Assembly: GCA_026008535.1 (NCBI GenBank)
Contig: BRKX01000006.1
Location: 33,716,664-33,780,663, forward strand
Direction: 5' to 3'
Origin: Perilla frutescens
Lineage: Eukaryota > Streptophyta > Magnoliopsida > Lamiales > Lamiaceae
Length of the DNA: 64,000 nt
In this document: one piece after another, positions 12,236 through 24,202 of the stretch
How the letters are laid out: every line of letters begins with the position of its first letter
How positions within the stretch are numbered: position 1 is the first letter of the stretch
The notes under the pieces: generated by a model
What the model was told of the DNA's origin: nothing
The model's input: only the letters and a program-made list of their open reading frames with translations
Database searches by the model: none
Position numbers and translations under genes: made by a program

Positions 12236-13767
12236 TTCCCCTCCTCTTGAAAAGAATTCGTCATCGAATTTGAATCTCCGGGATCAAAGACAAACGCGAA
12301 TGGATCTTCAATCTTTCTTTGCACAAACTCAACTTTCAATGGAATAACTGCAATAACCTGTAAAATAGAGAGAGCACAAGAAAATGGTTGACAAATGATG
12401 TTAGATTTCGGCAGCTCTTTCAGACTCGTTTGCTCAAGTTCTTTGTCAATCAATGCTCAATTGATGCGAATCTCATTTTCTTCAAAATACGGCTGTATTT
12501 CCTCCAACTTTTCAATTACTTCAACTTCCTCAACGGCGACATTGATCTTGATTTCATCTTCTTCTTCACTCAAAGGTTGATCCGACTCTTCTAGATCAAG
12601 CTCATCAACAACCTTCTCGTCTTCTTCAACATTCTCAAAAGTTGCAACATCGACCAGTTCTTCAATAGGTGCATCAACTGAAATTGCTACCTCAAAAGTA
12701 GAATCTTCTTTAATGGCAACAATCTTAGATGGTAACTCAACGTGGATCTCCTCTTGAATGTTGCTGGCTTGGCTTGGCACATCCATGAACAGCTGAACTA
12801 GTGATGCAGGCCGTGTAGGTGGTACATAGGTACATAGAAACTCCTCGAATGACTCAGGTTCGCTCCAACGAAATGGGGCTATTTGGCGATGAGCTCTAGG
12901 TGACAACTCTACATTCGACTTTACTTGAACCACTTCATTTTGCCTCATCTGTAGACTCTCCAACCACTTCTCTATCTCAATGGCGTATTGCACCATGTCA
13001 TTCAACTTGTCGAAGTGATACAATGCTACCTTTTCTTGGATGGCCCTTCGTAGACTAGTTAGAAATATATCCATGGTATCTTTTGGATATTCTTCTACAT
13101 CAGTTTCTCTCATGGCTTCAATCATTTTGTTGTAGTAGTCATTTACACTTCAATCTCTTTCTCTAACCTTGTATAGCATTTCCTCCAACTGCCATTGGTA
13201 GTGATCTGGAATGAAGCATTTCCGCATCAAATCTTTCAACGCACGCCATGTGTCGATAGGTAGAAGGAGATCTCTATGGCATCGGTTCTGCTGTAATTCC
13301 CACCATGTTGCTGCGTAGCCCTTAAACTCCGAGGAAACTAATTTCACCTTCTTTGGCTCGGGGAAGTCGTAGCACTCAAAAACCTTGTCTACTTTTCCTT
13401 CCCAATCAAGGTATGCATTGTGATCATGTAGACCTTCAAACTCGGGGATGGTTAATTTATTGTTGCTGTAGAGATGGCGAGAATTTGGTGTATATGGTGT
13501 ACGGGTGTATGGAGTATGAGTGGTGTATGGTGTATGGACCGTGGGGTGCATGGGTGTATGGTGCTGATGGTGTACAGGTGGTGTATGGTGCATACAGTGG
13601 TGTATGGGGGAATTTTCGATCCACAAGGAAGGATGTGGACGAAAATTAAAGCAAAAAAAAGAAAAAGAATAGATAGGGAAAGATAAGAATGAAATAAGAA
13701 TGTATAAGGAGAGAAAAGATATAGATAAAGCAATATCTATTTGGATGTGTTTCACGTAGATGGACAC
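12100..13767 (-). pseudogene. gag with Pol-like tail, array copy between LTR B and LTR C
   Basis: One reading frame of about 556 codons broken by two stop codons: TGA near 13150 (CGA in the neighbouring copy) and TGA at 12457-12459 (AGA in the copy at 6467-6884). Domains in order: hydrophobic upstream segment, His/Thr/Pro/Tyr-rich repeat, Gag core with WWELQQNR, an acidic middle region ending near NVAVEEVEVIEKLEEIQ, then a tail with MTNSFQEEGND. The frame crosses the polypurine tract at 12236-12253 and ends inside LTR B. There is no zinc knuckle, protease, reverse transcriptase or integrase. A duplicate lies at 15018-16685. Confidence 0.8.
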
Positions 13768-14052
13768 AATCTAAATAACCTAATTTACCTAGTAAAGATG
13801 GAAAGAGTCTAAACTAAGTAGGAAACAAAGATAAAAATCGAAAATCAGATCAAATTTTTTTTATTTGATTTTTTTTTTCAGAACAGATTTTTTTTTTTTT
13901 TTTTGCTGTAGGGCTCGACCCTTGGCCCCTTTTCTTTATTTTCAATGACTATTTAGATACTACAACTCCGAAGACTCAAAACAAATAAACGAACAAAACA
14001 GACGTATTGAACCACGAATGATAGAAACCGACGTGGCTCTGATACCAATTTA

Positions 14053-15153
14053 TTATGTGACCCGAGACCTATGGGACACGACAAGGATTAAATATACAGA
14101 AGCTAGGAACGAAACTATGTCGGATGCGTAAGCGATCAATATGACTCAAACAAAAGAACGAAAATACAACTCAACTATACGAACAATAGACTCGATTATT
14201 TGCTGAATTAGACACGAAACCTAGGTACTCTAGACTATGACCAATACCAAATAAAAACACAAATAAATAAATAGATAAATGGGCGGATTAGGGTAGATTG
14301 GTTATACGTGTTATTTAGTGCGAATCGGACACGTATAGGCGATGAACGATTTAGGTGATGATTTATGGATAAATTTGGATTGATGGATGATGGTGAGACT
14401 TACGTATAGGCATAGATGAAGGATGGTGATCAATGGAGATGAATTGAAAAGGTAGAAGAAGTAGACTTACTCGAACCCCGTCTTGCGGTGAAGACGAAAC
14501 GCGATTTCTCGAATACTCCAAGTTGGATAGCACTCCCCCCTAGACTTGATGGAATAGAAAAGAGCTTGAAATAGGACTTATGATTTGCTAGATCAAAAGA
14601 ACTTGATAAAAGGGTGATCAACCAAAGGATTGTGAGACAATTGAGAAATTAATCTTTTATTTCATACAACGTCTCAAAAATAAAGTTCACAACTGATCCC
14701 TTTATATAGATATAAGGGATGGATGAAAATAAAGTCCTAAAATACTAAGAAATTGAAAATAAAAGGTTTCTCAATCTAACAAGGATTCCTACCTTAATTA
14801 GGACTCTATTTAAGGTAAAAATAAAAATGACCAACAATAAAATAATAAAAATCTAAAGTATGGATAAATAAAACCCAACACTTTAGGCCTTCAAACTTGG
14901 GCTCTCATAATTCAAACATGGACTGAATTAATTAACTCCATGGCTGCTCATCATGTTCGAATTTATTCATGCACATGCGACGTGAACGAGCTCTATGATC
15001 ACGTCGACCTCTTCTCTTCAAGTACTTGTGTTCTTCATGTTTTGTTCTTCAAATCTTGATCTCCAATCTTTAATCTTGAAAAACATGATAATCTTTGAAC
15101 CTTTCAGTGGCATCCTTGGATTTGATTTGTTGATGCTTATCGTGCTCGTATCA
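14053..15153 (-). mobile_element. LTR C, recombinant LTR of the array
   Basis: 1,101 bp. Its low-coordinate end is TTATGTG where LTRs A and B have TGATGTG, a change shared with LTR D. Up to about 14632 it matches LTR D; from about 14663 it matches LTR B. It is flanked by a primer site (14035-14046) and a polypurine tract (15154-15171), like the other array LTRs. Confidence 0.9.
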
Positions 15154-16685
15154 TTCCCCTCCTCTTGAAAAGAATTCGTCATCGAATTTGAATCTCCGGG
15201 ATCAAAGACAAACGCGAATGGATCTTCAATCTTTCTTTGCACAAACTCAACTTTCAATGGAATAACTGCAATAACCTGTAAAATAGAGAGAGCACAAGAA
15301 AATGGTTGACAAATGATGTTAGATTTCGGCAGCTCTTTCAGACTCGTTTGCTCAAGTTCTTTGTCAATCAATGCTCAATTGATGCGAATCTCATTTTCTT
15401 CAAAATACGGCTGTATTTCCTCCAACTTTTCAATTACTTCAACTTCCTCAACGGCGACATTGATCTTGATTTCATCTTCTTCTTCACTCAAAGGTTGATC
15501 CGACTCTTCTAGATCAAGCTCATCAACAACCTTCTCGTCTTCTTCAACATTCTCAAAAGTTGCAACATCGACCAGTTCTTCAATAGGTGCATCAACTGAA
15601 ATTGCTACCTCAAAAGTAGAATCTTCTTTAATGGCAACAATCTTAGATGGTAACTCAACGTGGATCTCCTCTTGAATGTTGCTGGCTTGGCTTGGCACAT
15701 CCATGAACAGCTGAACTAGTGATGCAGGCCGTGTAGGTGGTACATAGGTACATAGAAACTCCTCGAATGACTCAGGTTCGCTCCAACGAAATGGGGCTAT
15801 TTGGCGATGAGCTCTAGGTGACAACTCTACATTCGACTTTACTTGAACCACTTCATTTTGCCTCATCTGTAGACTCTCCAACCACTTCTCTATCTCAATG
15901 GCGTATTGCACCATGTCATTCAACTTGTCGAAGTGATACAATGCTACCTTTTCTTGGATGGCCCTTCGTAGACTAGTTAGAAATATATCCATGGTATCTT
16001 TTGGATATTCTTCTACATCAGTTTCTCTCATGGCTTCAATCATTTTGTTGTAGTAGTCATTTACACTTCAATCTCTTTCTCTAACCTTGTATAGCATTTC
16101 CTCCAACTGCCATTGGTAGTGATCTGGAATGAAGCATTTCCGCATCAAATCTTTCAACGCACGCCATGTGTCGATAGGTAGAAGGAGATCTCTATGGCAT
16201 CGGTTCTGCTGTAATTCCCACCATGTTGCTGCGTAGCCCTTAAACTCCGAGGAAACTAATTTCACCTTCTTTGGCTCGGGGAAGTCGTAGCACTCAAAAA
16301 CCTTGTCTACTTTTCCTTCCCAATCAAGGTATGCATTGTGATCATGTAGACCTTCAAACTCGGGGATGGTTAATTTATTGTTGCTGTAGAGATGGCGAGA
16401 ATTTGGTGTATATGGTGTACGGGTGTATGGAGTATGAGTGGTGTATGGTGTATGGACCGTGGGGTGCATGGGTGTATGGTGCTGATGGTGTACAGGTGGT
16501 GTATGGTGCATACAGTGGTGTATGGGGGAATTTTCGATCCACAAGGAAGGATGTGGACGAAAATTAAAGCAAAAAAAAGAAAAAGAATAGATAGGGAAAG
16601 ATAAGAATGAAATAAGAATGTATAAGGAGAGAAAAGATATAGATAAAGCAATATCTATTTGGATGTGTTTCACGTAGATGGACAC
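15018..16685 (-). pseudogene. gag with Pol-like tail, array copy between LTR C and LTR D
   Basis: Protein-identical duplicate of the frame at 12100-13767, with the same two internal stop codons, so the nonsense mutations predate the duplication. The reading frame crosses the polypurine tract into LTR C. Its 5' LTR is LTR D (16969-17642 plus 23776-24202). Confidence 0.8.
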
Positions 16686-16968
16686 AATCTAAATAACCTA
16701 ATTTACCTAGTAAAGATGGAAAGAGTCTAAACTAAGTAGGAAACAAAGATAAAAATCAAAAATCAGATCAAATTTTTTTTATTTGATTTTTTTTTTCAGA
16801 ACAGATTTTTTTTTTTTTTTGCTGTAGGGCTCGACCCTTGGCCCCTTTTCTTTATTTTCAATGACTATTTAGATACTACAACTCCGAAGACTCAAAACAA
16901 ATAAACGAACAAAACAGACGTATTGAACCACGAATGATAGAAACCGACGTGGCTCTGATACCAATTTA

Positions 16969-17642
16969 TTATGTGACCCGAGACCTATGGGACACGACAA
17001 GGATTAAATATACGGAAGCTAGGAACGAAACTATGTCGGATGCGTAAGCGATCAATATGACTCAAACAAAAGAACGAAAATACAACTCAACTATACGAAC
17101 AATAGACTCGATTATTTGCTGAATTAGACACGAAACCTAGGTACTCTAGACTATGACCAATACCAAATAAAAACACAAATAAATAAATAGATAAATGGGC
17201 GGATTAGGGTAGATTGGTTATACGTGTTATTTAGTGCGAATCGGACACGTATAGGCGATGAATGATTTAGGTGATGATTTATGGATAAATTTGGATTGAT
17301 GGATGATGGTGAGACTTACGTATAGGCATAGATGAAGGATGGTGATCAATGGAGATGAATTGAAAAGGTAGAAGAAGTAGACTTACTCGAACCCCGTCTT
17401 GCGGTGAAGACGAAACGCGATTTCTCGAATACTCCAAGTTGGATAGCACTCCCCCCTAGACTTGATGGAATAGAAAAGAGCTTGAAATAGGACTTATGAT
17501 TTGCTAGATCAAAAGAACTTGATAAAAGGGTGATCAACCAAAGGATTGTGAGACAATTGAGAAATTAATCTTTTATTTCATGCATCGTCTCAAAAATAAA
17601 GTTCACAACTGATCCCTTAATATAGATATAAGGGATGGACGA
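16969..17642 (-). mobile_element. LTR D of the array, low-coordinate part
   Basis: First 674 bp of LTR D, interrupted by a retrotransposon at 17643. Together with 23776-24202 it makes 1,101 bp, exactly the length of LTRs A and C. The 5 bases gacga at 17638-17642 are repeated at 23771-23775. Confidence 0.9.
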
Positions 17643-18994
17643 TGGTGTGTCTTTTTGCACCAAAAATAATTATTCCGACAGCAGTCAGTTTGCCCACACT
17701 GCATAGTACAGCGATGAGCGAGATCGTCTCCCAAAGGACCGGCGAGAAATATTCTATACTTCCAATCTGCAGAAACCAACTTTAAAAGAGGGGAAATTTA
17801 TAGGTATAAACAGTAGTGCACGAAAATAATTAAATAACAAGGAATTAAAATACACACACGAGCAACGGGTTTAAATAATTAATTAGAAATATTCCGGATA
17901 TCAACTACTCCACTTTGGCACAATTATACTGATCCTCGATTCAAGTATACAATTAATTATCACATGTAAATCAGTTGCGGATGCCGAAGACACTTACTGA
18001 CACATCCCTATTTCTCCGTATTTTCTCGAATGGCAGGAAGACACTTCACCACACATTTTCTGTAATCAACTAACAACCTAAAAGAGACACTCTTATAGAT
18101 TTAATTAGCCGATTGCTTTATGCTCGAGAGAAACCCGATTCTAATCTAGTGAACTCTGACACAGGATCACCGAACCAGATTATTATCCCCACGGTATTAG
18201 CTACTGATTTTACCACTAATTAATCCTAAACCACGATTACGTATGGCCGAATTAATTGGCTAGTGATTAATTCCTATACTCCGAATATTCGTGACTACTC
18301 GGTTTAATCGAAATAATCACGAATCGACTTACGGAGGATAATAAATACACATGCATGAATTAATCGAGAAAAAAACGTTTAGATCTCACAGATTTAATTG
18401 GCCAGAGCTTAGTGAGTTGATCCCGGAATGGAGAAAGTCTAGCTCGAATTCATAATTAAATTCGAACACCAAAATATCGTGTAGCAGAATACCATAGAAA
18501 AGTGAAGAAGATGAATAAAATCTACAACAGCGTCTCTCACTGCTGTTGCTGCGTTTCTAAGATGGAATATCTATTCTAGTCAAAATAAATCCTAATATAT
18601 CAAAAGCTATTCCTAAAATTAAGCATCCAACAAGGAAATAAATCTTCTATATCTAGACTAGGAAGTTTCCAAGGATATGACTCCTTTTAGGCTATGAAGA
18701 TCATAAATCCGCGTCTAGAACTTGGGCTGGATCAGATTTTCGCACAAAACAGGCCCAAGTCGCGCACAACTTCAGTTCTGGAATTTTCTCGGCCCATGCC
18801 TCTGGCGGTTTGCCCATACCGACTGTATTGCAAGCTGCTTGCTTGCATTCTTCAAAAGATGGAGCATTTCTTCACTTCATTCCTTCCACCTTCACATCTC
18901 CTAAAAACACATCAAATCTTTCCAAAACATGCAGTGAACGAGTGGTTAAGGCATGAAATAGCATGAATGAGAACAATTAGAATAAGCCCGATCA
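17643..18994 (-). repeat. 3' LTR of the gag-only Athila-like element
   Basis: 1,352 bp, plus-strand ends TGGTGTGTC and GCCCGATCA. The same length as its partner at 22419-23770, differing at scattered positions, mostly single bases. The element's minus-strand transcript would end here. Confidence 0.92.
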
Positions 18995-19007
18995 AACCCC
19001 CCCAGAC
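18995..19007 (-). other. polypurine tract
   Basis: On the minus strand, a run reading AAGTCTGGGGGGGTT directly before the LTR start TGATCGGGC. Confidence 0.85.
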
Positions 19008-20641
19008 TTAGACTATGCTCGTCCTCGAGCATATGTAAACAAAGAACATACTCTAAAATAAAAACAGAAAATGACACGTCAAGTACCGGCTGTCTTAAAC
19101 TGAACACACTCAAAGTTAGGATTAGAACACAACCATCCACAATCCACTAATCCTTCTCTTATTTCATGAAACTGTACACATGCTCGTCATTCAAGTAAAA
19201 AAAATATGCAAACTCAATCCTGTCTCACCAAGGTTCGCTTAATTTCTCTCAAAAGAAAGTAAGGACATAATTTAATTCACACAAGTCATGACTTGATACC
19301 TTCAAACATAGATTTGCCCATATGTCAAAACCATTACCAACAAGTGAGAGCTATGCACAAATCAAAAGGTCTTTAAAACAGGTTGTAATGGGGCTAGGGT
19401 GTACATAGGTAGGATAATTTGGGTAAAGTGGCTCAAATATGTGAAAACATGTAAGCACATCTAAATACAATCTTCAAAGTCGGCTATAACTTATCAAATA
19501 GCTCAATGAATTCCAAGTTGAGTGCTGGTCTTCAAAAACAGTATAGGGCAACAAAAATTAACATCAATCGAGTGCAACCCTATTTCCTCCACGTCCAGTA
19601 TGGGCATACTGCCCATTTTTTTCTTTTTCTTTTTTTTTTCTTTCTTTCTCATTGAGTACTCTTTTTTTTTATGGAATAGAACATGACTTTACATTTTTTT
19701 TTCAATCTTCCAGCACTAACTGTCTTCAAGTAAATTTCGAACTCATCTCAACACAATCCAATATAACTTACATGCTTTCAAGGGACAAGAGCAGGCCAAA
19801 ACAAGCTAAGGCTGAAATATTTAGTGACTATCAAGAAAGAGAGGATTCAGGCACAAACGAGCTCTCTAAGGGTTAGTGTCAGGTACGGATAATTTATTCA
19901 GGCCAAAGCAAGGGGTAATCCTACATGCCTTTATCATTTTCATACAAAAGGAAACTTACAAGCAGTATGACCATGGCAACAAGGCAAATCAGAAATTCAG
20001 CATTCAAATCCGACATACTCATCAAAAGAATGAAATTGAGCTTTCAATATATATAACATGCTCAAAAGGCTCAAATATCACGTTTATAAGCTCATCAAAA
20101 AATTGATCAAGTTGCACATTTCATCGTTCAAGAATACATACGAGCATTAGCACAATTCAATCACAAGAGAATCAATCAAACAAACCAAGACAATCCATGC
20201 TATAACCCGTCCTCCTTGTATAATTCAATCTCAGGCAGCCAATACTCAACAAAAACAAGCAAAACAATTTATTTTATTTTTTTCGAAAAGAACCAGACAC
20301 AAAATAGCAACTTCCTCCCCCCCCCCACACTTAGACAACACAGTGTCCTCACTATGCAAGGAAGAGAGTCAACAAAACGAACACAACATGAATGAAAGAA
20401 AATTAAAACAAAGGGAGAGAGAAGGAGAGCAAACTGGCAATCAATGGGGGAGACGGTCAGTAAGGGCATACAGACGACGCTCAAGTGTAGTAGCACAGCT
20501 TGGTGTGTAATGCTCAAACAACTCCATGAGCTCGGCAAGGTTTAGGGCAGCGCTAGAAAAGGTACCTGCACTAGAAGGCTGGACTAGAACGTTTTTTTTT
20601 GGAACAATAAACATAAAATAAAAACAGAAAGCAAATAAATG
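19008..20641 (-). other. non-coding 3' internal region of the gag-only element
   Basis: About 1.6 kb between gag and the polypurine tract. A T-rich run at 19617-19673 (A/G-rich on the sense strand) is the most visible landmark. Short frames on either strand do not resemble any known domain. The Athila-type element at 42730-49645 has a region of similar size and composition in the same place (44209-45750). Confidence 0.6.
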
Positions 20642-20659
20642 CTCGGGTTGCCTCCCGAG
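20642..20659 (-). promoter_or_regulatory. conserved hairpin 47 nt after the gag stop
   Basis: Plus-strand ctcggg-ttgcct-cccgag: a perfect 6-bp stem with a 6-base loop, followed by agcgc and tttaacgtc. The counterpart at 45751-45766 has the same loop and downstream sequence with a changed but still paired stem. Function unknown. Confidence 0.65.
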
Positions 20660-20705
20660 AAGCGCCTTTATTTAACGTCTGAGGCTCGACATATGAAAGA
20701 CACGA

Positions 20706-22315
20706 TCAATAGACAATTTCAGGGGTAGCAGATCTACCCCTGTCAAAAGTAGTCGTCTCCATCCTCACACCTTTATGCTTCCTCAAAAGCTCAACCATCC
20801 TTGCTTCTTGCCCTTTCAGCTCCAACACTGGGGTCTTCACATGAGCTGGTAAAATTGGTTCCGAGTTGGTCGGTAAGGGTATACGGCCCGTCAGACTTCG
20901 AGTTGGAAATTCATTGGTGGGGTACAACCGCATGATGACATCTTGAATCTCCTCGTCTTCATCTGTTATTGCAGCGGTTTCAGTCAGCCCATGAAAGAGT
21001 ACCTTCTTGAACAGCTCGATGATCTCTTTCTCATCATCCTCTTTCTTGTTTCGAATAAACCTGGATGGAAAAGGTGCTGCAACCAGAGAGTTAGAAATGT
21101 TGGATGCAGATTTCACCTCAGTAAGGGCAGACTCGGCAGCTGGTTGTTCTTCTTCTGCACTGGATTTGTTTTTAGTCTGTGCAGTATGCCCATACTGCGG
21201 GTTCTTCTTAGCTTCCACGTCATCCAACTCCTCTGCACTTCTCAAAGTGATAGCGCAAACATGCGCTCTTGGATTCATTTCAGTTTGGAAGGGGAGTTTG
21301 CCTTGATTCGCTTGCATCTTGTTCAATTGAGTGGCAAGCTGAGTGATCTGTGTGCCCATACTGCCTAGGGCGGCTTGTGTTTCTTGCTGGAAAGCCTTCT
21401 GACTTTGTACCAAATTGTTCACCAGGGCACTGCTTTTCTCCAGACACTTCATGATATCTGTCATGCTCGGTGCAGATCGGTCAGTTTGGGCATACTGACT
21501 GCCCTGCGGCTGCCTCCAGCCGATGTTCGAATGGTCCCTCTCACCTGGATCATATGTGTTATGTGTCTGCACCATAGCTAGACCTCGGACAAGAGAAGTC
21601 AGAGCATCAATCTTCTCATTAACTCCGGAATTTTCTGCTCTCTCAACTCCCTTCACAGACCAGTATCTGTCATCATCATCATCCTCATATTGCTGGCCAC
21701 CGGAGACCATGTTGATGATGAGCTGTTTCACCTCTGCTAGAGTCTTATTGGTGAGAGACCCTCCGCTAGCAGCATCCACGATCTTCCTATCAAAAGTTGA
21801 CATACCACGGTAAAAATAGTTAGTGAATAACTGATAATCAGAGAACCCGTGATCTGGGCATCTTCGGCACAACTGCTGAAATCGTGCCCAATAATTAGCT
21901 AGAGTTTCATTAGATTTTTGCTTGATGCTGCTGATGGCCATTCTTAGATTCGCAGCTCGTGACTCTGGGAAAAATTTACATAGGAACTGCTCCTCCATCT
22001 CATCCCATGTAGTAATCGAAGCTAGTGGGAGATCAAAACGCCATTCCCTTGCTCGGCCTTGCAATGTGTGTGAGAAGTTAACAAGCGCAGGTTGTCGTCC
22101 GTAAAGCCTTGAGAACGCAGGGTAGAGCAAATCCAGTGTAACTCTGCTAAATGCGTGTGCGCACTCTCTCCAGGTGCGTCACTGAATTTGGGTAGCACTT
22201 GTATGAATCCCGGCCGAATCTCTGCATTGTGGGCGATGGTAGGTAGAACGATGCAAATAGGCCTATTGTTTCGATGACGGCCCAACTCTCGAATCAAGGG
22301 AGCAGGTTCAGCCAT
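20706..22315 (-). pseudogene. gag of the Athila-like gag-only element
   Basis: Gag starting at the ATG at 22315 (MAEPAPLIREL...), about 530 codons, with one frameshift near 22080 in the segment between FTDDNLRL and HTLQGRAREW, where the frame changes. The core reads AREWRFDLPLASITTWDEME and FARFQQLCRRCPDHGF-like motifs as in Athila Gag; a later segment HVCAITLRSAEELDDVE matches the region after Gag in that group. It ends at 20706 without a protease. It would form the particle shell. The frameshift makes this copy non-functional. Confidence 0.8.
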
Positions 22316-22395
22316 GTTTCCTGCAAATAAAGAAAAACCAAGAAAAGAAAAAATTGCAAACTGAAAATATTAGAATAATAACTGCTTAAAACCGA

Positions 22396-22413
22396 TCCCC
22401 GGCAACAGCGCCA
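22396..22413 (-). other. primer-binding site, tRNA-Asp type
   Basis: Minus strand TGGCGCTGTTGCCGGGGA, five bases after the 5' LTR. One base differs from the usual TGGCGCCGTTGCCGGGGA of Athila elements. Confidence 0.9.
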
Positions 22414-22418
22414 AAATT

Positions 22419-23770
22419 TGGTGTGTCGTTTTGCACCAAAAATAAATGTTCCGACAGCAGTCGGTTTGCCCACACTGCACAGTACAGCGATGAGCGAGAT
22501 TGTCTCCCAAAGGATCGGTGAGAAATATTCTATACTTCCAATCTGCAGAAACGAACTTTAAAAGAGGGGAAATTTATGGGTATAAACTGTAGTGCACGAA
22601 AATAATTAAATAACAAGGAATTAAAATACACACACGAGCAATGGGTTTAAACAATTAATTAGGAATATTCCGGATATCAACTACTCTAGTCTGACATAAT
22701 TATACTGATCCTCGATTCAAGAATACAATTAATTATCACATGTAAATCAGTTGCGGATGCCGAAGACACTTACTGACACATCCCTATTTCTCCGTATTTT
22801 CTCGAATGGCAGGAAGACACTTCACCACACATTTTCTCTAATCAACTAACAACCCAAAAGAGACACTCTTATAGATTTAATTAGCCGATTGCTTTATGCT
22901 CGAGAGAAACCCGATTCTAATCTAGCGAACTCTGACACAGGATCACCGAACCAGATTATTATCCCCACGGTATTAGCTACTGATTTTACCACTAATTAAT
23001 CCTAAATCACGATTACGTATGGCTGAATTAATTGGCTAGTGTTTAATTCCTATACTCCGAATATTCGCGACTACTCGGTTTAATCGAAACAATCACGACT
23101 CGACTTACGGAGGATAATAAATACACATGCATGAATTAATCGAGAAAAAAACATTTAGATCTCACAGATTTAATTGGCCAGAGCTTCGTGAGTTGATCCC
23201 GGAATGGAGAAAGTCTAGCTCGAATTCATAATTAAATTCGAACACCAAAATATCGTGTAGCAGAATACCATAGAAAAATGAAGAAGATGAATAAAATCTG
23301 CAGCAGCGTCTCTCGCTGCTGTTGCTGCGTTTCTAAGATGGAATATCTATTCTAGTCAAAATAAATCCTAATATATCAAAAGCTATCCCGAAAATTAAGC
23401 ATCCAACAAGGAAATAAATCTTCTATATCTAGACTAGGAAGTTTCCAAGGATAGGACACCTTTTAGGCTATGAAGATCATAAATCCGCGTCTAGAACTTG
23501 GGCTGGATCAGATTTTTGCACAAAACAGGCCCAAGTCGCGCACAGCTTCAGTTCTGGAATTTTCTCAGCCCATGCCTCTGGCGGTTTGCCCATACCGACT
23601 GTATTGCGAGTTGCTTGCTTGCATTCTTCAAAAGATGGAGCATTTCTTCACTTCATTCCTTCCACCTGCACATCTCCTAAAAACACATCAAATCTTTCCA
23701 AAACCTGCAGTGAACGAGTGGTTAAGGCATGAAATAGCATGAATGAGAACAAGTAGAATAAGCCCGATCA
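22419..23770 (-). repeat. 5' LTR of the gag-only Athila-like element
   Basis: 1,352 bp, same ends as the copy at 17643-18994 and followed by gacga (23771-23775). It carries the promoter side for the minus-strand transcript. Confidence 0.92.
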
Positions 23771-23775
23771 GACGA

Positions 23776-24202
23776 AAATAAAGTCCTAAAATACTAAGAA
23801 ATCGAAAATAAAAGGTTTCATAATCTAATAATGATTCCTACCTTAATTAGGACTCTATTTAAGGTAAAAATCAAAAAGACAAAAAATAAAATAATAAAAA
23901 TCTAAACTATGGATAAATAAAACCCATCACTTTGGGTCTTCAAACTTGGGCTCTAATAATTCAAACATGGGCTGAATTAATTAACTCCATGGCTGCTCAT
24001 CATGTTCGAATTTATTCATGCACATGCGACGTGAACGAGCTCTATGATCACGTCGACCTCTTCTCTTCAAGTACTTGTGTTCTTCATGTTTTGTTCTTCA
24101 AACCTTGATCTCCAATCGTTAATCTTGAACAACATGATAATCTTTGAACCTTTCAATGGCATCCTTGGATTTTATTTGTTGATGCTTATCGTGCTCGTAT
24201 CA
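23776..24202 (-). mobile_element. LTR D of the array, high-coordinate part
   Basis: Remaining 427 bp of LTR D, ending gtgctcgtatca like the other array LTRs. It is the outermost LTR of the array on this side. Its sequence differs from B and C at many sites (for example catcactttgggtc). The flanking 5 bases are cctta; the other flank of the array is lost at 4440. Confidence 0.9.

Larger units (their letters stand above)
11740..17580 (-). repeat. 2.9-kb tandem duplication (two copies)
   Basis: The sequence from about 11740 to 14660 is repeated at about 14660 to 17575 with an offset of 2,918 bp. The gag reading frames in both copies (12100-13767 and 15018-16685) translate identically, including the same stop codons. 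Only a few substitutions and a 2-base change in a T run near 13870/16790 distinguish them. The duplication unit is one LTR plus one internal region. LTR C at the middle joint is the recombinant that shows how it arose. Confidence 0.9.
17643..23770 (-). mobile_element. gag-only LTR retrotransposon, Athila-like, TSD gacga
   Basis: Full element of 6,128 bp with two LTRs of 1,352 bp each, a tRNA-Asp primer site (22396-22413), a gag frame (20706-22315) and a polypurine tract (18995-19007), all on the minus strand. It is flanked by gacga at 17638-17642 and 23771-23775. The target is known exactly, because the uninterrupted sequence is seen in LTRs A, B and C. The internal region is only 3,424 bp and holds no protease, reverse transcriptase or integrase, so this is a non-autonomous gag-only element of the type called TR-GAG. 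Its insertion is later than the array. Confidence 0.92.

Noticed and set aside
13353..13686. Plus-strand frames rich in Tyr, Gly, Trp and Val (also at 10437 and 16271)
   Set aside because: They are antisense shadows of the Gag frame, kept open by the gtgtatgg repeat.
20943..21813. Plus-strand frames of 96-141 codons
   Set aside because: Antisense to the gag frame of the element at 17643-23770.
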